A stretch of 64,000 bases of DNA from Ricinus communis (Eukaryota > Streptophyta > Magnoliopsida > Malpighiales > Euphorbiaceae): positions 1,832,501 to 1,896,500 of the forward strand of contig NC_063265.1 in assembly GCF_019578655.1 (NCBI RefSeq), written 5' to 3'. The notes below the pieces were generated by a model. The model was given only the letters and a program-made list of their open reading frames with translations, had not been told where the DNA came from and did no database searches. Both the position numbers and the translations under genes were made by a program. Below are positions 14,534-28,619 of this stretch, in pieces (positions within the stretch are counted from its first letter, which is position 1; each line of letters begins with the position of its first letter).

Positions 14534-15430
14534 GATGTATAGACATTATATCAATATAGGATTTTTCATATTCATTTAATTATGGTACTAATAATATTAT
14601 AATATTATTAATATTATATTTTAATTAAATAATAATCTTAATTCTAAACATAGTATATGATTTAAATATTTATTTTTTTAAATAAATATCAATTTTTAAT
14701 GCCAAAATGTAGTATATTAATTATATTTTATATTATTCTGTAAAAATATAATTAATATATTAGCTAGTAAATTAAATAACATTTTTTGATATTTTATAAT
14801 ATAATCAATTTAATATTAATCAAATTTTATAGCAGTCGGCTCTCTTATTTCTAGTATTTTAAAAATTAGTAATTCTACTAATTAATTAATTTTAGAGAAT
14901 CAACTTAATTCTACATTAAATAATTATAATTATATTATTTAATAATTAATTAATTTTGATAATTATTTTTTATAATTATTCATTATTAGACGGGATATTT
15001 TAAGTAGAACTAAAAGATGACCATTTAAAAGTAATTCTATTATTATTGATATAAAAAGGTATACAAATGCTTTATGTATGTATTCTTTTTGTAATAACTT
15101 ATTGAACTAAAGTTAAAAATTAAGTTAGAATATGAACCCATTCTTATATAATAACATATTAATTTAACCAATATGATGCAATTTGTTTTGACTGTACTGG
15201 TCAATAAATATTTTAATTTTTTCAATAATTACAAACTTAATAAGTTAATATGTTTAATATTTAATAATTTTTTAATTTACTAAATATATTAATTTTAGAG
15301 AATTGACTGTATGTAATTAATTTTTAAATAAGAAATTTAATTTAACTTCTATAAATTAATAGCAGTAAGAATCACGAATTCATAGGCAGATGATTAGTAC
15401 ATTTTATAAATAAGGATCACACCCTCAAAT

Positions 15431-16265
15431 TGTTAATAATGACATTTTTAAGGATCTCAACATCCTGCTTTTTAGCTCTGACTGGCCACTTCAATTATAG
15501 CTCCTACAGAGGCTTGATGCTTTAGTCTTTCGAGGAGCCCTAACACGGTTCAAATTCTTAGAGAGATGGCTACTTTTTCTAGCCTTTCACTATTTTGTCT
15601 CTTCTAATCTAAAGGAGTGTTTATATAGCTAAAAAATAAAAAATTAGTATAATGCATGTGATGCATGAATTACATGATGTATGTGCTATGCATAAAGACA
15701 TAAAAAAAAGTTACCACACACATTAATATGTAAATCATCCTTCTCACCTTATTACTCCCACACATAGTTTGTGGTGAGTCTTTCTTTCCCAGGATTTTGG
15801 GTGTGAGCTTTCTATCAACAAGGGATAGTAAGCCCTTCGTGTATGCTATAAGCTTTCAAAGCATATCAAATAAAGAAGGCAATATTTTCCAGTATAAGTA
15901 TAAACCCTACATATTTTGGGCTAGGAGCCTGATTCTACATGTTCTTGAGCCAAGGCTTTCCAATATGTGAGTTTTGATTACTTATGATGAAAGACATTTC
16001 AAATAGCAAGCAATAGGGTTCCTATGGGAGATTACTACTATCATTACCTTGATCTGAGTCTTGGATAAGGATAAAAAATATTTTCTTCTTGACTCGTCTC
16101 CTCACTCAAGGGTCCATATGATGAAGGAAATTCACTCATTACTTATGAGTGATGGTTAGCCAATATCGCAATTCTAAGGTTCGAGTAAACTAAAGAACCA
16201 CTAGCCGACGCCATCGAGGCTATAGGGACCAAAGTGCACAATAAAAATGGTGGAGTGATGCAAGA
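15431..16265 (-). mobile_element. Unclassified repeat, possibly LTR-derived
   Basis: This block is richer in GC than its neighbours and has no reading frame. On the minus strand TATATAAACACTCC (complement near 15610-15625) could be a TATA element of an LTR promoter. The phrase GATGCATG recurs around 15655-15670. The assignment to LTR DNA rests on composition and this signal only. Confidence 0.25.
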
Positions 16266-16420
16266 ATCACTCGTTAAATAATCCATAATTATTAAATATT
16301 AATTACATATACATAATTATTACATTAATTATTAATATTAATTTAATTACATAATTACAAGTTTTTATATACATAGAGAAAAGATAAAGAATTTTAACAA
16401 TTATAAGAAAAGTAGTATTT
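16266..16420. other. Short AT-rich spacer
   Basis: Low-complexity AT DNA (TTAATTATTAATATTAATTT) between the preceding repeat and the plastid-derived insert. Nothing else is seen. Confidence 0.6.
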
Positions 16421-17194
16421 TTTTTTTCTTGATAGAAATAAAAAAAGAAAGATGATTTTATCGGATCCTTACTGGATCAAAATAATTATTTTTTTGAGTT
16501 CTTTTATTTTTTTTTTATTCAGAATTATTAACTAGTGGATTTTGGAACGGATTTATTGCCTTTCATTATGTTTGTAGAAAAGACTATCATATTTGAAACT
16601 TTTCCTTTACATAAGATAAAAGCAAAGAATTACTAAAATTTTTTTCCTTTTTTATCAAATTAATAGCCTCATTCAATTTGAAAATTTTAATTCAATTAGA
16701 TATACTTTTTTTTCGAGTTTGACCAATTACTAGAAAAATGAAGTTAAAGTCTTTTTATTAGGATAAATCCAATTTAGAGTCTTAAACTTTATTACTGTAT
16801 TTTATTCCACGTATATATGGAATATAACGAAAAAGGCAGATCTCGACTATACAAAACAAAGAAAAAATTGAAGATTTAGTTACGATTAGAAATATACTTT
16901 TTTGTCTTTTTCCATAGATCCTTTACTCATACTCATTCAATTGAATGGATTGATCCAATTAATAAAAATTATGTTTCGTAATTTCATAATCCAATTTTTT
17001 TCAATTAGAAATTCAAAAAATTGGATACAAATCACGAGAATGTATATTCTTCCTCGAATTTTTCATTGAGAGGTAAAGGATTAAATCTTTTTAAGAAATA
17101 AAGTTTTTCACCGGAATATGGAGCCAAGGATCCCTTAACTATTAGAATAGAGTTAATAGAACGAATCACACTTTTACCACTAAACTATACCCGC
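16421..17194 (-). pseudogene. trnG-UCC: Truncated plastid trnG-UCC: exon 1 and part of group II intron
   Basis: Exon 1 is the complement of 17172-17194 (GCGGGTATAGTTTAGTGGTA followed by AAA). The group II intron starts next on the minus strand with GTGTGATTCG and continues down to about 16421. No exon 2 and no intron domain V are found, so the tRNA cannot be completed. Confidence 0.9.
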
Positions 17195-17506
17195 TACGAT
17201 GCGATTATTGTATATAAATGAACCTTTTGTCGAGTAAGACATTTTGAATTTTATTTTAAATTTTCATTTAAATTTAATATATAATTATTCAAATTAAATA
17301 TATAATTATAGAATATTTATTTAATTTAATATATTAAATTAAATAAAATAGTTCCATATAAAAATAAAAGAATAAAAAAAATATAAAAAGTAATTTTGAA
17401 AGTAATAAAAGTAATAAAATAAAGAAAAGAGGGAAAAAGGCTTTTTTTTTATTTTCAAGCCTTACCTGTTGTGTAATGTAACATAGTAAGTATCCTTTTT
17501 CAATCG

Positions 17507-17594
17507 GGAGAGATGGCTGAGTGGACTAAAGCGTCGGATTGCTAATCCGTTGTACGAGTTATCCGTACCGAGGGTTCGAATCCCTCTCTTTCCG
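17507..17594 (+). tRNA. trnS-GCU: tRNA-Ser (GCU), plastid-derived copy
   Basis: An 88-nt class II tRNA. It begins GGAGAGATGGCTGAG and ends in TCTCTTTCC plus discriminator G, so the acceptor stem pairs (one G-U). The anticodon loop reads TTGCTAATCC, anticodon GCT. The T arm GAGGGTTCGAATCCCTC is perfect and the extra arm is present. It matches the conserved plastid gene. A plastid gene in nuclear DNA is usually silent; internal A- and B-box-like sequences are part of the tRNA itself, so transcription by polymerase III cannot be excluded. Confidence 0.93.
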
Positions 17595-17759
17595 GTTCCG
17601 GTGATGACTTGGAATTTTTTTCTTTTCTTTTAAATTTAGCGAACTTTTTTGTTTTATTTAATATTTAAAAATGTAGAATAGTAAAATACTAAGAACATTG
17701 AAAAATCAAGAAAAACCCTTATATTTTTTTTTTATTTTAATTTTATATATTTTATTTTT

Positions 17760-17939
<180 letters not shown>

Positions 17940-18304
17940 CTATTTTAACACCAAGACATGGAGCGGTTTCTAGAAATAGAAAATAATTTTTCTAAATTCA
18001 AAATTCATTTGTAATAAAAGTCGAGTCTTTAATTGCCAAAAATTTTGTTTCATACCGAAAATTAGATATTTTTTCATAACTACAAAAAGGATTCTAATAG
18101 GATCTGCAATGGAAAAAAAGTTTAGAATGAAAAAAAATGGGGTGATCCAGAATTCTCGCGTTTATAGTTTATATTTATACAATAACTTCAATATTTGAAT
18201 TAAGAGTTTATACTTTATACTATAAGACTTATCTGATCTTATCAATTGCTATAATTTTTTTTCTCAAATAAATCATGAATTATTTTAGGACAGCATTAAA
18301 GATC

Positions 18305-18485
18305 TCATCGAAAACTTACAGCACCGCCAAACAAAGGCTAATAGAAAAAGAGTACAGGGATTACTGGCATAACATCTACGATTGGATTCAAAAAGGCGTA
18401 GGCTTGGGCAATTTTGTGAAGAAAAATTGCTTGAATAAAGGGCAGAATTAAGACAGATACAAATTAAACTAAAAATATTAAGCAT
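18305..18485 (-). pseudogene. psbK: Plastid psbK copy, frameshifted
   Basis: On the minus strand the protein starts [19 protein letters not shown] at 18485 and ends in frame-shifted text before VSFR and TGA at 18305. After SSNF the frame changes (expected FFAKLPEAYAFLNP is encoded in another frame), it returns near LFLLAFVW, and two bases are missing after the TGG codon. PsbK is a single-helix photosystem II subunit of about 61 residues. This copy cannot encode it. Confidence 0.9.
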
Positions 18486-18871
18486 AACAAACATTTTGTT
18501 CTTGAAGATAATTTTATTTTGACTGAGTTATTAAGATAAAAGAAAAAAAAGAAAAGATATAAAAATTGATAAAAAATAAAGATAAAGAAAGGTAGATTAA
18601 AAACCCTTCTTTATTAAACTTTATAAAATTTATTAAACTCACCCAATCAAAAATCCTTCAATTCTCAAATCAAAAAAGAATAGAGGAAATCATATTTTTA
18701 TACAGTATCTTAATTGAATTATATATTATGATCAATAAATTGAATTTAATTCTATATCTACACATAGAAAAATCCGAACAACAAGCTAATATATTTTCTA
18801 GATATTTGGTGGGAATTGACGAAGAGCTAATACCAATATTAGTTTTTATTAGTGTTGAATAGAAATTCAAA

Positions 18872-18886
18872 TGGGGCGTGGCCAAG
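18872..18886 (+). pseudogene. trnQ-UUG: 5' fragment of plastid trnQ-UUG
   Basis: TGGGGCGTGGCCAAG matches the first 15 bases of the plastid gene, then similarity stops. The position next to psbK and the orientation agree with plastid order, which supports so short a match. It marks the right end of the insert. Confidence 0.8.
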
Positions 18887-19130
18887 TGTTGAAGTTGGCT
18901 TCTAAATCCATCTATGGATTTGTGACATAAATTTTTTTATAAGATCGAGAAACATCACTTATTAGTAAAAATGTCCTAGTGAATTATCCAAGTGGCGACT
19001 CCCATCTCCACGCTAGTCTCTGTGAGTAGATAACGTGTTTCCAATTAAGTTAAAAAGCCTTATAATATCGTAGTCGCTAAAGATATTTGGGTGCGTGTCC
19101 AAAACTACTGCCTACATACGTCATTGAGTA
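18887..19130 (+). mobile_element. Ogre/Tat-like retroelement fragment (leader region)
   Basis: The text around TGGCGACTCCCATCTCCACG, AAAAGCCTTATAATATCGTA and TTGGGTGCGTGTCCAAAACT parallels the segment at 46485-46605. The TGGCGACTC phrase recalls the tRNA-Arg primer-binding region of Tat/Ogre gypsy elements. This is a family-level inference; no protein is present. Confidence 0.45.
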
Positions 19131-22100
19131 ACTCTCTAATTCAGCTTTTTATTATGTTATTTTAAAAGAGACATTGTCCTAAATGTTGAGAATTGCCCTT
19201 ATTTTGTACAATTAAATAAATTTGAAGTTTTGTTGTTTGACAGTCTAGAGAACAAAAATTAAACAAGAAACAAGAAGGAAAAGAAAAAGGAAGGAAAGAA
19301 AAAGAAACAAGATTAGAGACAACCTCGAAGCTAGAGGGGCATGGCCCCCTAACTGGTGGTTTTAGTACTGTATATTTATGTACTGGTGCATTAACAGGTC
19401 GTTAATGGATAAATAAATTGTATCTTTTTTATCATTTAGTTATATGTACTGTCTTATATGAAAATTTATTTTTATAATTTTTTTGTGTATTTGGAAGAGA
19501 ATAAGAAGAAAAATAGAATTAGAATGATAAATTATGATTAAGAAAATCATATAAGTGATATAAAAAATAGAGTTACGTAAGAAATGGATCAATAATTCTA
19601 TTTAATCAGTTCTAAATATAAAATTCCTGAAAAAATCAATTCAAAAAATCAATCACCTCAAAACAGGCCAAGTCTTAGAAATCGTGGCAATCTATCAGAT
19701 GCAGCAAAGAACTGCAGCGAGTAGCTGCACGGTGGCGGAAAAGGGAGAGCATCAACAAAGAATGACTTTCGAGTAGCGACAAAGAACGATAGCAGAGAAT
19801 GGAGATGAGCACCTCCGATCTCTGGCAGAGAAATAATGAAAAACGACCGTCGAGCAGCAGTGAAGAATGGAGATGGGCATCGTACAATGAAGAACAACAG
19901 TGACCTTTGAATTCTAATTCGACACTAGAGATGAGTTTTGAAATGAGAATTATTTTAATAATAAATTTAAATATAATAAAATTAGAATTAAAAAATAAAA
20001 TAAATTATTTACTCTCTTTCATTAGTGTGTTATATACTCTGCAAACAGATGTTATTTGTAAAAGTGTTTCCATCTAATAAAGGGCCTAAAGTACAGTAAA
20101 AATATTTTTTATTTGTATTTTTTGCGGCTAAAAAAAAATAAGGACTTATGTGCTCTTCGCTCCAACCATTGGGGGCTTATTTGCACCTTCTTCCTTTTAT
20201 TTATGTGCGTTGCAGAAAATTTTAAATAATTTAACTCGTTATTATTCAAATTTAAATTATTTTAAATACATAAGTTGATATTTTATGATTGGTATTGTAA
20301 TTACACGGGGAGTCACCAATATAAAGGCAATGAAGGATTATCATATAATAATATAATTATAATTAAATAGTGCATACGACCTTTAATGGGTATTTGGTGT
20401 AGAAGTGTTGTGCATCTGTTAGTTGTTTCTTACTCGACAATGATATTAAACAGTTTAGTAAAACTTAACAATTAATAGCTAATAGTTGATTTAGTTTCAA
20501 TCAGCTCCTGATAATATTAATTCTACTTTAGAGTTTTTTCTTATCGACAACGACTTATAATATATTTAATTATCCTTTTATTATTTGAACAATATTATCG
20601 TTATTAAAACTTATCAATAATAATTTAATTTTAATTAATCTCATATGATTAAATTATTGTAGTTCACGATAAATGACTGTTATTTTAAATAATATTTAAT
20701 AGTTAAATAATTATGATATTTGAGATTATTTTTTTATTAGTAGAATTTAAATTTTAATCTCTGCTATTAAAATAATTTTTAAAAATAATTTTATTAAAAA
20801 ATATAATTGAGTTAAATAAAATTAATCATAATATTCTTTGTAAGCTTTCTCTTATTAATTTGTATCATTAGAATTAGTTTTATAAAATAAAATATATTTG
20901 AAGATAAGTTATACTCTTGATGGTTATTTAATATATTAACAACAACTATTAATAAAATGTTACTAGCTACGTTAGTAGAAAACCAACACAAATCCTTAGT
21001 GAGGTTTATTTAATGATAACTATTTTCTTTTCATATACATTATACGTGAATGATAATAATTTGACTCATTATTATTTATATAATAAAAAATAAAATAATT
21101 TTAAAATAGTAAAAATATGATAATTTATTTAACAAATTAAGATCAAATTAAATATATAATTAATATGAAAAATATAATTGATATATTATTTTTATGATTA
21201 AAAATAATTAAAAACTAATTTATTAGTTAATATAATATTAAAAAATAAAATTATAATACTATATACTAAAATTAAAATCATTATTGATTTAAAGTTATAA
21301 TAGAGTTGGACTTATAGAATTAGACTTATATTTAATGAATTATTAGTTGTAAATATTATATATTATTAAATTAAGTTAATAAATAACTAAATTAAAATAA
21401 TAAATTTATACTATATATTTTAATTGAAAAAATGATATTAACGTACTATACTATACATGTGAATATTAATAATTTGACTTGTTATTATCTATATAATAAA
21501 AACATAAAATAACTACTAAATTAATAGTTATATATTGTCTATACCGGTACTATATTAATTAATATTAACATTTATAATAACAATAAAGATAAAAGACTCA
21601 TATTAACTAAAAATGGCACTTGAAAAAGTTGTAATAGGATTCAAATACTCAACCTTTCTTTATCTTTTTAAACTTAAAAAAAAATACTAATTTGTTACTT
21701 AATGTTAATGTTGTGGACTAAATAAATATTTTCAATAGAATTAGATTATTTTAATAATTGAAGATAACAATTAATTCAAATTTAATTAATTAAATAATTA
21801 TTAAAATTCTTTTAGTAAATCTGTTCATGCACCCTCTCTTCTCATATTTATACATGTTATGATATATTAATAATTTATATTTATATATTAATTATTATTA
21901 ACTATATACACTTATATATAATTATATATTCAATACAGATTATTGTTATTTTTCTAAATCTCTTTTATTAATTAATTTTTGTTTTATTAATATTGATAAT
22001 AAAAACTTAAGATGATTTAAATTAATAAATAATAATAATAATTTAATAATAAATTCATAAAATTTATAAATTTAATTTTTAATTATATTTATAATCTATT

Positions 22101-22335
22101 TATTCTTTTTATCATTTTAAAATTATTATTTTAGTTTTCAAAAATCTAAGTATATAGCTATATGTATCTTATTAAAATCATTGATCCCATTTTGTCAAAA
22201 ATATAATTTACCATTTTTTATATATTATCGATAAATTCCAATTATATATAGTTATTTAGGGTATTTTAGAGCTGTAATAATATATTTTTTATATGTAATA
22301 TGGTAAAAATAAGTGTTTATACCTCACTTAAGTTT
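19131..22335. other. AT-rich DNA with one GC-richer island
   Basis: Mostly AT-rich, no supported gene. At 19655-19910 a GC-richer island contains repeated GCAGCAAAGAA and GAATGGAGATG phrases; two overlapping minus-strand ORFs there have internal repetition and no family signal. The island may be a repeat fragment. Confidence 0.5.
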
Positions 22336-23510
22336 ACTTGTTTATTTTGAGGCAATATTAGCCAAGATAGAAAAATATGGAGTAAAATACTAAAAGATCG
22401 GCTTAAATAGGACTTCTGATGTCAATGGCTCAAGATTAAGATGCATAGATTGCTATTTGCAAGATCTAGCTGAAAATCATTATTTATCTGAGAAACATTT
22501 TAGTCATTTTTTATAATTATTAGGATTTATATTAAGATTTGTTTATGAGATAATATTTGGTGGAGATAAGGATATCTATAGTCTTATCTATTAGATAGAC
22601 TTATCCTGGATATACTTATTTTGAAGAAGAATTATTTAGAGGAGGACTCTTCTCTATATATATCTCTGCAAACATAGTTCTAAAAGATGAGGAGAGGTTT
22701 TCTCATATTTGATGTCTGCATCTTTCACTGACACTTAGTTTTAGTTTCATTGTTCTTTTAAGATTTAATGAGTTTTTCAAGAAGTGGAATGAGGACCAAT
22801 CATCTTTCTACTTGAAAAAATCCTGAATTTAGAGGAAGCTTTAATTTTCAGAGTTATTTTTATATTTTTCTATATAATACCATGATTATCGGGTTAAATA
22901 TGTTATGCTAATTTTCTTAAGTGTTTAATTTAACATTTTACTTATGCATGAACCTTGCTATTTATTTATTTAATGAGTCATTTCTTTACATTCATATTTT
23001 TATTAGTTTCAGTTATTATTGTTAGTTACCCATCATATCAATTTAATATAAGTAATTATTTTAAAAATATTTAGGTTGAATGTATTAGAGACACAGTTTT
23101 TGCTTCAATCTATGTTGGTACAAGAGACTCTAGTTGTATCATTAGTTTAAGTGACTAAAGAAAAAGGCATACCACAATCTCATTCATTAGATATAGGCTT
23201 AAAGTAAAACAAGGGGATTACTAAGTAAATGGCTAGGCTACAATACTATTTTCATCATATAGTTTTAAATCATAAGCATTTATATTGCATATTTATTTAT
23301 TGTTTGGTTACTTTTATTTATAAATATCATATTCTCTCAAAATATTAGTTTAGAATTATTAGATTTATTTTTATTATTTTGTATTAATAATTAGTCTATA
23401 TAATAAGTGGCCTCATAGTTCCTTGAAAGATCGACCTCAAAACGAAATTACCGATTTATTATAAAAGCAGTTCGTGGACTTGTAAGTACTAACTTAGATA
23501 CATCAGTTAT
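22336..23510 (+). mobile_element. Possible solo LTR or LTR fragment
   Basis: No coding sequence. A TATATATATCTCTGC promoter-like signal near 22655 is followed by leader-like DNA, and the right part contains CCTTGAAAGATCGACCTC, close to the 'TGGAGATCGACC' type phrase often seen near the 3' end of Ty3/gypsy LTRs. Ends and target duplication are not resolved. Confidence 0.35.
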
Positions 23511-25380
23511 ATATACAATAATTTTAGTTAGGACATAGTAAACTATATTTATAAATATTACTAAACCATAGGATATCAAATTAATAAATTACAATGAAAT
23601 ATTTAATTTTTAGATCTTTATTGCTTATTCGGTGTCACATAATATTAATTTTATACTTATCATTAATTGTCGAATTTAATACTATAATCTCAAATATTAT
23701 CAAAAATAAATTGAAATTTTCATTTCTAGTAGAAGAGGTTATTTATTACAAGATCAATAGCATGTAAAACGCATCTACAATCACCTTTTATTACTTCTAT
23801 TATCTTTTTCTTTAAAGAAATAAAACCAGTTATATTTTTGTTGTGCCATAATCTCCTCTTTTGAATTGTTAACATGAGAACACTGATTTTGAAACAAAAG
23901 AAATTGAAAACACTAAGTATAATCTCAAATGCACTTTAAAATTTCATTTTCTTGGTTAAATTTCCACAAATATTCTCATTCTAAACATTTTTGTTTCCTT
24001 TCTCTGTACAGCTATATAAATTAGTTATAACTTCAATCTACAAAAGAATTGCATTTTATATTAGTTTATTTCAATTATTAACATATTTATTTGCAATAGA
24101 TGTAATCTATTTTTTGTTATTCTAAAATAGTATGACAGAGCATATTACTTTTTCAAATATATAGCTTTATCTTAAGATTATTTAATAGAAATCATATAAA
24201 TTATATTATCATTATGTTTTTTTAGAAATTAATGACTTAAATTAATTTGAAATAATTCTCCATCTTAAAAATATACTTATTAAACTACTAGTAAATAATA
24301 GATATGGATTGAAATTTAGGATATATGACTTTTTTAGTTTTTATTAAACTTGCATTTTAATTATTTGATATAAAATAAGAATAAAAATAAAAGATATAGA
24401 AATAACATAAAATTGATTAAAAAGTTATTAATTATAGAATTTATTGTAGTTATTAGTAATAAGATTTTCTATCAGTATTAATAATTATGGTGTCTTTATT
24501 TTTCTTTCATAGTGCTAGATTCTCTTTGTGTCAATGTCTTAAACATTCTACATTAGTATGCTGATCACTATAATTTTAAATCATTTTGGTGTCTTAATTT
24601 TTATATATTTATATTATAACTTTTATGTTCTAGTGCCTTACCTTTTATTCCTTGGTGTTTTTAGCTTTTAAGTAGTACAAATTAAACCTTTTCTTAGCAC
24701 ACTATTTTTTTTACTTTTAATTTGGAAACATCCAAACAAGTCTTTACATTGTTGCTTTTTTATATTTTAATTATGTAAGAAACTTTAGCTTTTAGTCTTC
24801 AGAATGAAAAAAAGAAAAATAGTATAACATTTGACATATTAGTCAGTGTGGAGAAAAGTAAATGTAATCAGTTGAATAAGTCATCAGATTACAAATTAAT
24901 GGTTTAAATTTTTTTATATAAAATGGATGGCTGAGATTGCATTATAACACATAGGTACTGCATGGTGACCTCTAACTTGGGTATTTAAATAAATTTTTAA
25001 TTTTTAATTTTATTTTTATAGAATTATATTTATTTCAAATATACTAGAATTTGGACTTTTTTTAAATAGAATTGAATACTTTTAACTTATCCAAATTCGC
25101 TCTAACCTTAATTTAGTTTATCTATTATAAAATTAGATAGTTTCTAATAAGAAATTTACTCCTTTTAAATTTTAAATAAAAAAAAGTTTTACTTTCTAAA
25201 ATTTAGATGGAAACTCTTCTATTAAAAAATAAATATTTATATTATTATATGTGTTAATACTGATAATTAATTTAATGTATTTCTTTTTTAAAAAAATTTC
25301 TTCATTTATATATAAAAGATATTTTCTATATGTATATGTGTGTGAATATTAAAATTTAATTTATTCTAAAACTTTAGTTA
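23511..25380. other. AT-rich intergenic DNA, nothing recognised
   Basis: No ORF, RNA gene or repeat that I can support. Confidence 0.6.
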
Positions 25381-26820
25381 GTTTTGAGTTGTTTTTAGAG
25401 CAAATTATGTGTTTTGTATTAGAATCATCCTGTTTTAGTTTCCTTTGTGTCTCAGGTATTTTTCTAGGTACATCATCAGAGTTAGAGAGAAATCGGACCA
25501 AAATCAGGAAGAAACGAACGAATCGGGGGCGCTAGATTGTTCAACATGCCCATGCTAAGGAGGACAATTAGGGTCAAAGGGCGTGCTGAAATGCCTTACC
25601 CATAGCGAGAAGAAGTAATTTACAACACGGTTTTCGAGAGTGACACGGCCTAGGAGCATGCCCGTGCTGAGCAGCATGGCCCAAATCCAAGTCATGCTAA
25701 AAAAGGCCAAATGTACAATTTTAGATCAACACGGCATGGATTCAAGTCGTGCTAGCACGACCCAAGTCCAAGCCATGTTGGATCTCAAAACCTAATTTAA
25801 AAGAAAATAAAAAGAAAGAGAAGGGGAATTGGAGGATTCTAGAGAGAAAAGAACTTTGGGATGTTCAAGACAGACTTTGAGAGCAACCTTCTAGACAATC
25901 AAGAAGAGGAAAACGAAGACGAATTCCACTTCAACATCATCCAGATAACTGTTTTTGAGGATTGGATTGAAGATTCAAAGGAAAGACGAAGGAGATCTTG
26001 AGCTGCAGAGATTGGATTCGGAGTTATTCAAGAGGGGATAGCATTTCCACCATTTGAGAAAAGGGTGTTCATATTCTTTTCGATTCTTTTTACTTTGTAT
26101 TTGATTCTTGTATTAGTTTAATCACGAACATGTGTAACTAATCTTATTAAACCTATTTAGGGTGTTCTTTAGTTATGCTAGGCTTATTTTATGCTTAACT
26201 AATTGGATTGTTGATTTAAGATTGTAGTTTTCATTCAAGTGTACTAAAATATATTGTTTTTTTTTTCATTATTGAATCAATTTGAGAACCCCTTTGTAAT
26301 TGAGAAATTCAATTGAGTTTGGATAACTGCTTGTATGATTAAGTGATTTGCATCTTAGAGATAAGTGTAATAACTTACTTGAATAAGAACTTGACATTCT
26401 TATTAGCACTAATTTAGAGATTGATGCTATTTTAAAATCAATTGTTAGTAAGAGATTGCAACTTTAGATCTTTAGGATTAGGAATTGGTTAAATCAAGAG
26501 AGAGGCTAATTCATTCAAGAGATTATCCACATATCACAATTCTAATCAATCAATTCATAAATTATTATTTTTAAGCCGACTAGCTAAAAGGATCCCCAAT
26601 TAGGTTAACTCATCTCATTGTCTTTTTTAAACTTTTATTTTCTTTGTTAACATTTAGTTTTGATTTGCATTCTCAATCATTTTTAATTAATGATCTTCAC
26701 CACCTTTTGAGCGGTTATATAATAGGAACAACATAGTAGCAGTAACTTCTCAGTTTCCATGGGATACGACATTGATACTTTCCATAGCTAGGTTACATTC
26801 AATAGGTGCACTTGCCTGTA
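25381..26820 (+). mobile_element. LTR-like (gypsy/LARD-type) segment inserted in or fused to the CACTA element
   Basis: A non-coding block with internal repetition of 'CACGGC' and 'CATGCCCATGCT' phrases (25545-25780), long transcript-leader-like DNA, and a right end reading CCATGGGATACGACATTGAT ... GGTGCACTTGCC, a style typical of Athila-like gypsy LTR ends. It abuts transposase-coding DNA at about 26820, so the left part of that CACTA element is lost or displaced. Confidence 0.45.
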
Positions 26821-28470
26821 GATTACTAGTCATTTTTAGCCAGCATCACTTTCATGAACTACTGCCGGTGAATGTGTGGAAGGCTCTAACTACAACCGTT
26901 ATTATGAATAAAGATATGTTTAGACTTGAAGCCGAGATCTCAATTATCCTATGCAAGCTTAAGAGAATTTTTCCTTCGAGTTTCTTTTATTATATGGAAC
27001 ATCTTGCTATACACTTACCATACGAGGCTCGCATTGCTGGATCCATTAAGTTTCGCTGGATGTATCCATTTGAGAGGTTAGAAAGATCTATCACTTTAAT
27101 CTTTGTAATATTCTAAAGTTTTCTTTCATTTGATACTGGCGCGATAACTTTGTAGGGATCTTCGGGAATACAAGAAGAATGTGAGAAATAAGGCACAAGT
27201 AGAAAGCTCAATATGTAATGCCTATTTAGTAGAGGAGGCATCTGCTTTCTACTCATACTACTTTGAGGATCATATGGCAATAAAAGCAAAAATTGTGCCT
27301 CGCAATTATAAAGGTGGGGGCGGAGATGATCAACCAGTTTATGAAGGAAACCTATCTATTTCCATATATGGTGAAAGATAATTTGGCTGCTCAAGAACAA
27401 GACATATGACACCAGAAGAATACAAAGCTGCTCAGTCATACATTTTGCTTAATTCCAAAGAAGTAGATCCATACATGAGGCTAGTATCCTCTTTTTATGA
27501 AAGACTTAATAACTAACATTACGATTTTCTTAAAAACATCATCTAACATTGCACTTTATAGTATTTACATGGATATATTACGACAACATAATCCAAACAT
27601 TACAAATGAAGAAATGAATAAAAAACTTGAAATGGACTTCCATATATGGTTCAAATCATACGTGAGTCTTCTTCTTCTAGTAGTGTTTATCGATAAAGTG
27701 AATGTTTTATAATACATTCACTCAATGTAGTTTTAATATTTCAGGCACACGATCCATTAAGTAATATTCATAATAATTTCCTTAAGGATCTTATAAAAGG
27801 GCCTTTAAGTACTGTTACGACATACCCAGGGTATTTTATAAAAGGTTATAAATTTCATACAATAGGGCATAGTTCAATGAATAGTGGGGTATGCATGAAA
27901 GACCAAAGTTATAGTGTTTTTGAGAATGATTTCTACGGTCAACTAATTGAGGTTGTTTAAATTGAATATCCTAATTGGCCAATTAAGAGAATGATTTTAT
28001 TCAAGTGTGAATGGTTTTAATCCAACGGCTAATGTGGATAGAAAGGTTCATGCCAATATAAAATTATTGAAATCAATCACAGAAGATGAGATAGAAAATA
28101 CGAACCAATTGTTCTTGCATCACAAGCAGCTTAAGTGTATTATTGCTTGTACCCATCCATGCAACGAGACAAAAGTGATTGGTGGGTTGTCTCGAAGATT
28201 AAGCCTAGAGGAATTGTTGATATCCCAAAAAGCTCTTCCCAAAATAGACATGCATTTGCATAACTCCCATTTTAGGATGAGTTAACTGAAATTCATGCTA
28301 TTAAGACATTAGAAAAAGATCAAGTTATAACATTGGATGATCTGACGGGTGCTTTGATTGATATTGCAAACAATGACATTTCTTCAGGAGAAGAATCAGA
28401 ACTACAATCAGAAACTCTCTTTAAATCAAAGGACGAATTAGATATGGATAATATAAATAACATTGATAGT
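26821..28470 (+). pseudogene. CACTA (En/Spm) transposase remnant, DUF4218 and DUF4216 regions
   Basis: The first exon ends at 27076 and encodes the DUF4218 core: EISIILCKLKRIFPSSFF, then HLAIHLPYEARIAGS and RWMYPFER. A GT...AG intron at 27077-27155 separates it from DLREYKKNVRNKAQVESSIC and a following YLVEEASAFY block. An in-frame TAA stands at 27379-27381. Further on come RTRHMTPEEYKAAQSYILLN, a segment with PNITNEEMNKKLEMDFHIWF (27590-27660), and the DUF4216 region with GPLSTVTTYPGYF, FHTIGHSSMNSGV and RDKSDWWVVSKIKPRG near 28160-28205. Several frame changes and stops show it is dead. These domains form the C-terminal part of plant CACTA TNP2-type transposase proteins, which cut and move elements with CACTA ends. 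The catalytic N-terminal half is absent. Confidence 0.88.
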
Positions 28471-28619
28471 GAATAAAGTTACTTGTAATGTTGGTTATAT
28501 GATTAAGTGGTTGTATTTTAGTTATCCATGTAATGTTTCACTTTTATATGTTAATTTATTCTATTTTATATTAATTTGCTTATAATTTTTTTATGAATAT
28601 TTTATTCGACAAGATGTCA

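Larger units (their letters stand above)
13531..15430. other. AT-rich intergenic DNA with microsatellites
   Basis: Very AT-rich DNA with no supported gene. It contains two microsatellites, listed separately. The 60-residue ORF at 15043-15225 on the minus strand has no recognisable motif and is treated as chance. Confidence 0.6.

Noticed and set aside
19658..19897. Two overlapping minus-strand ORFs of 79 and 70 codons
   Set aside because: They are alternative frames of a GC-richer repetitive patch with no family signal.
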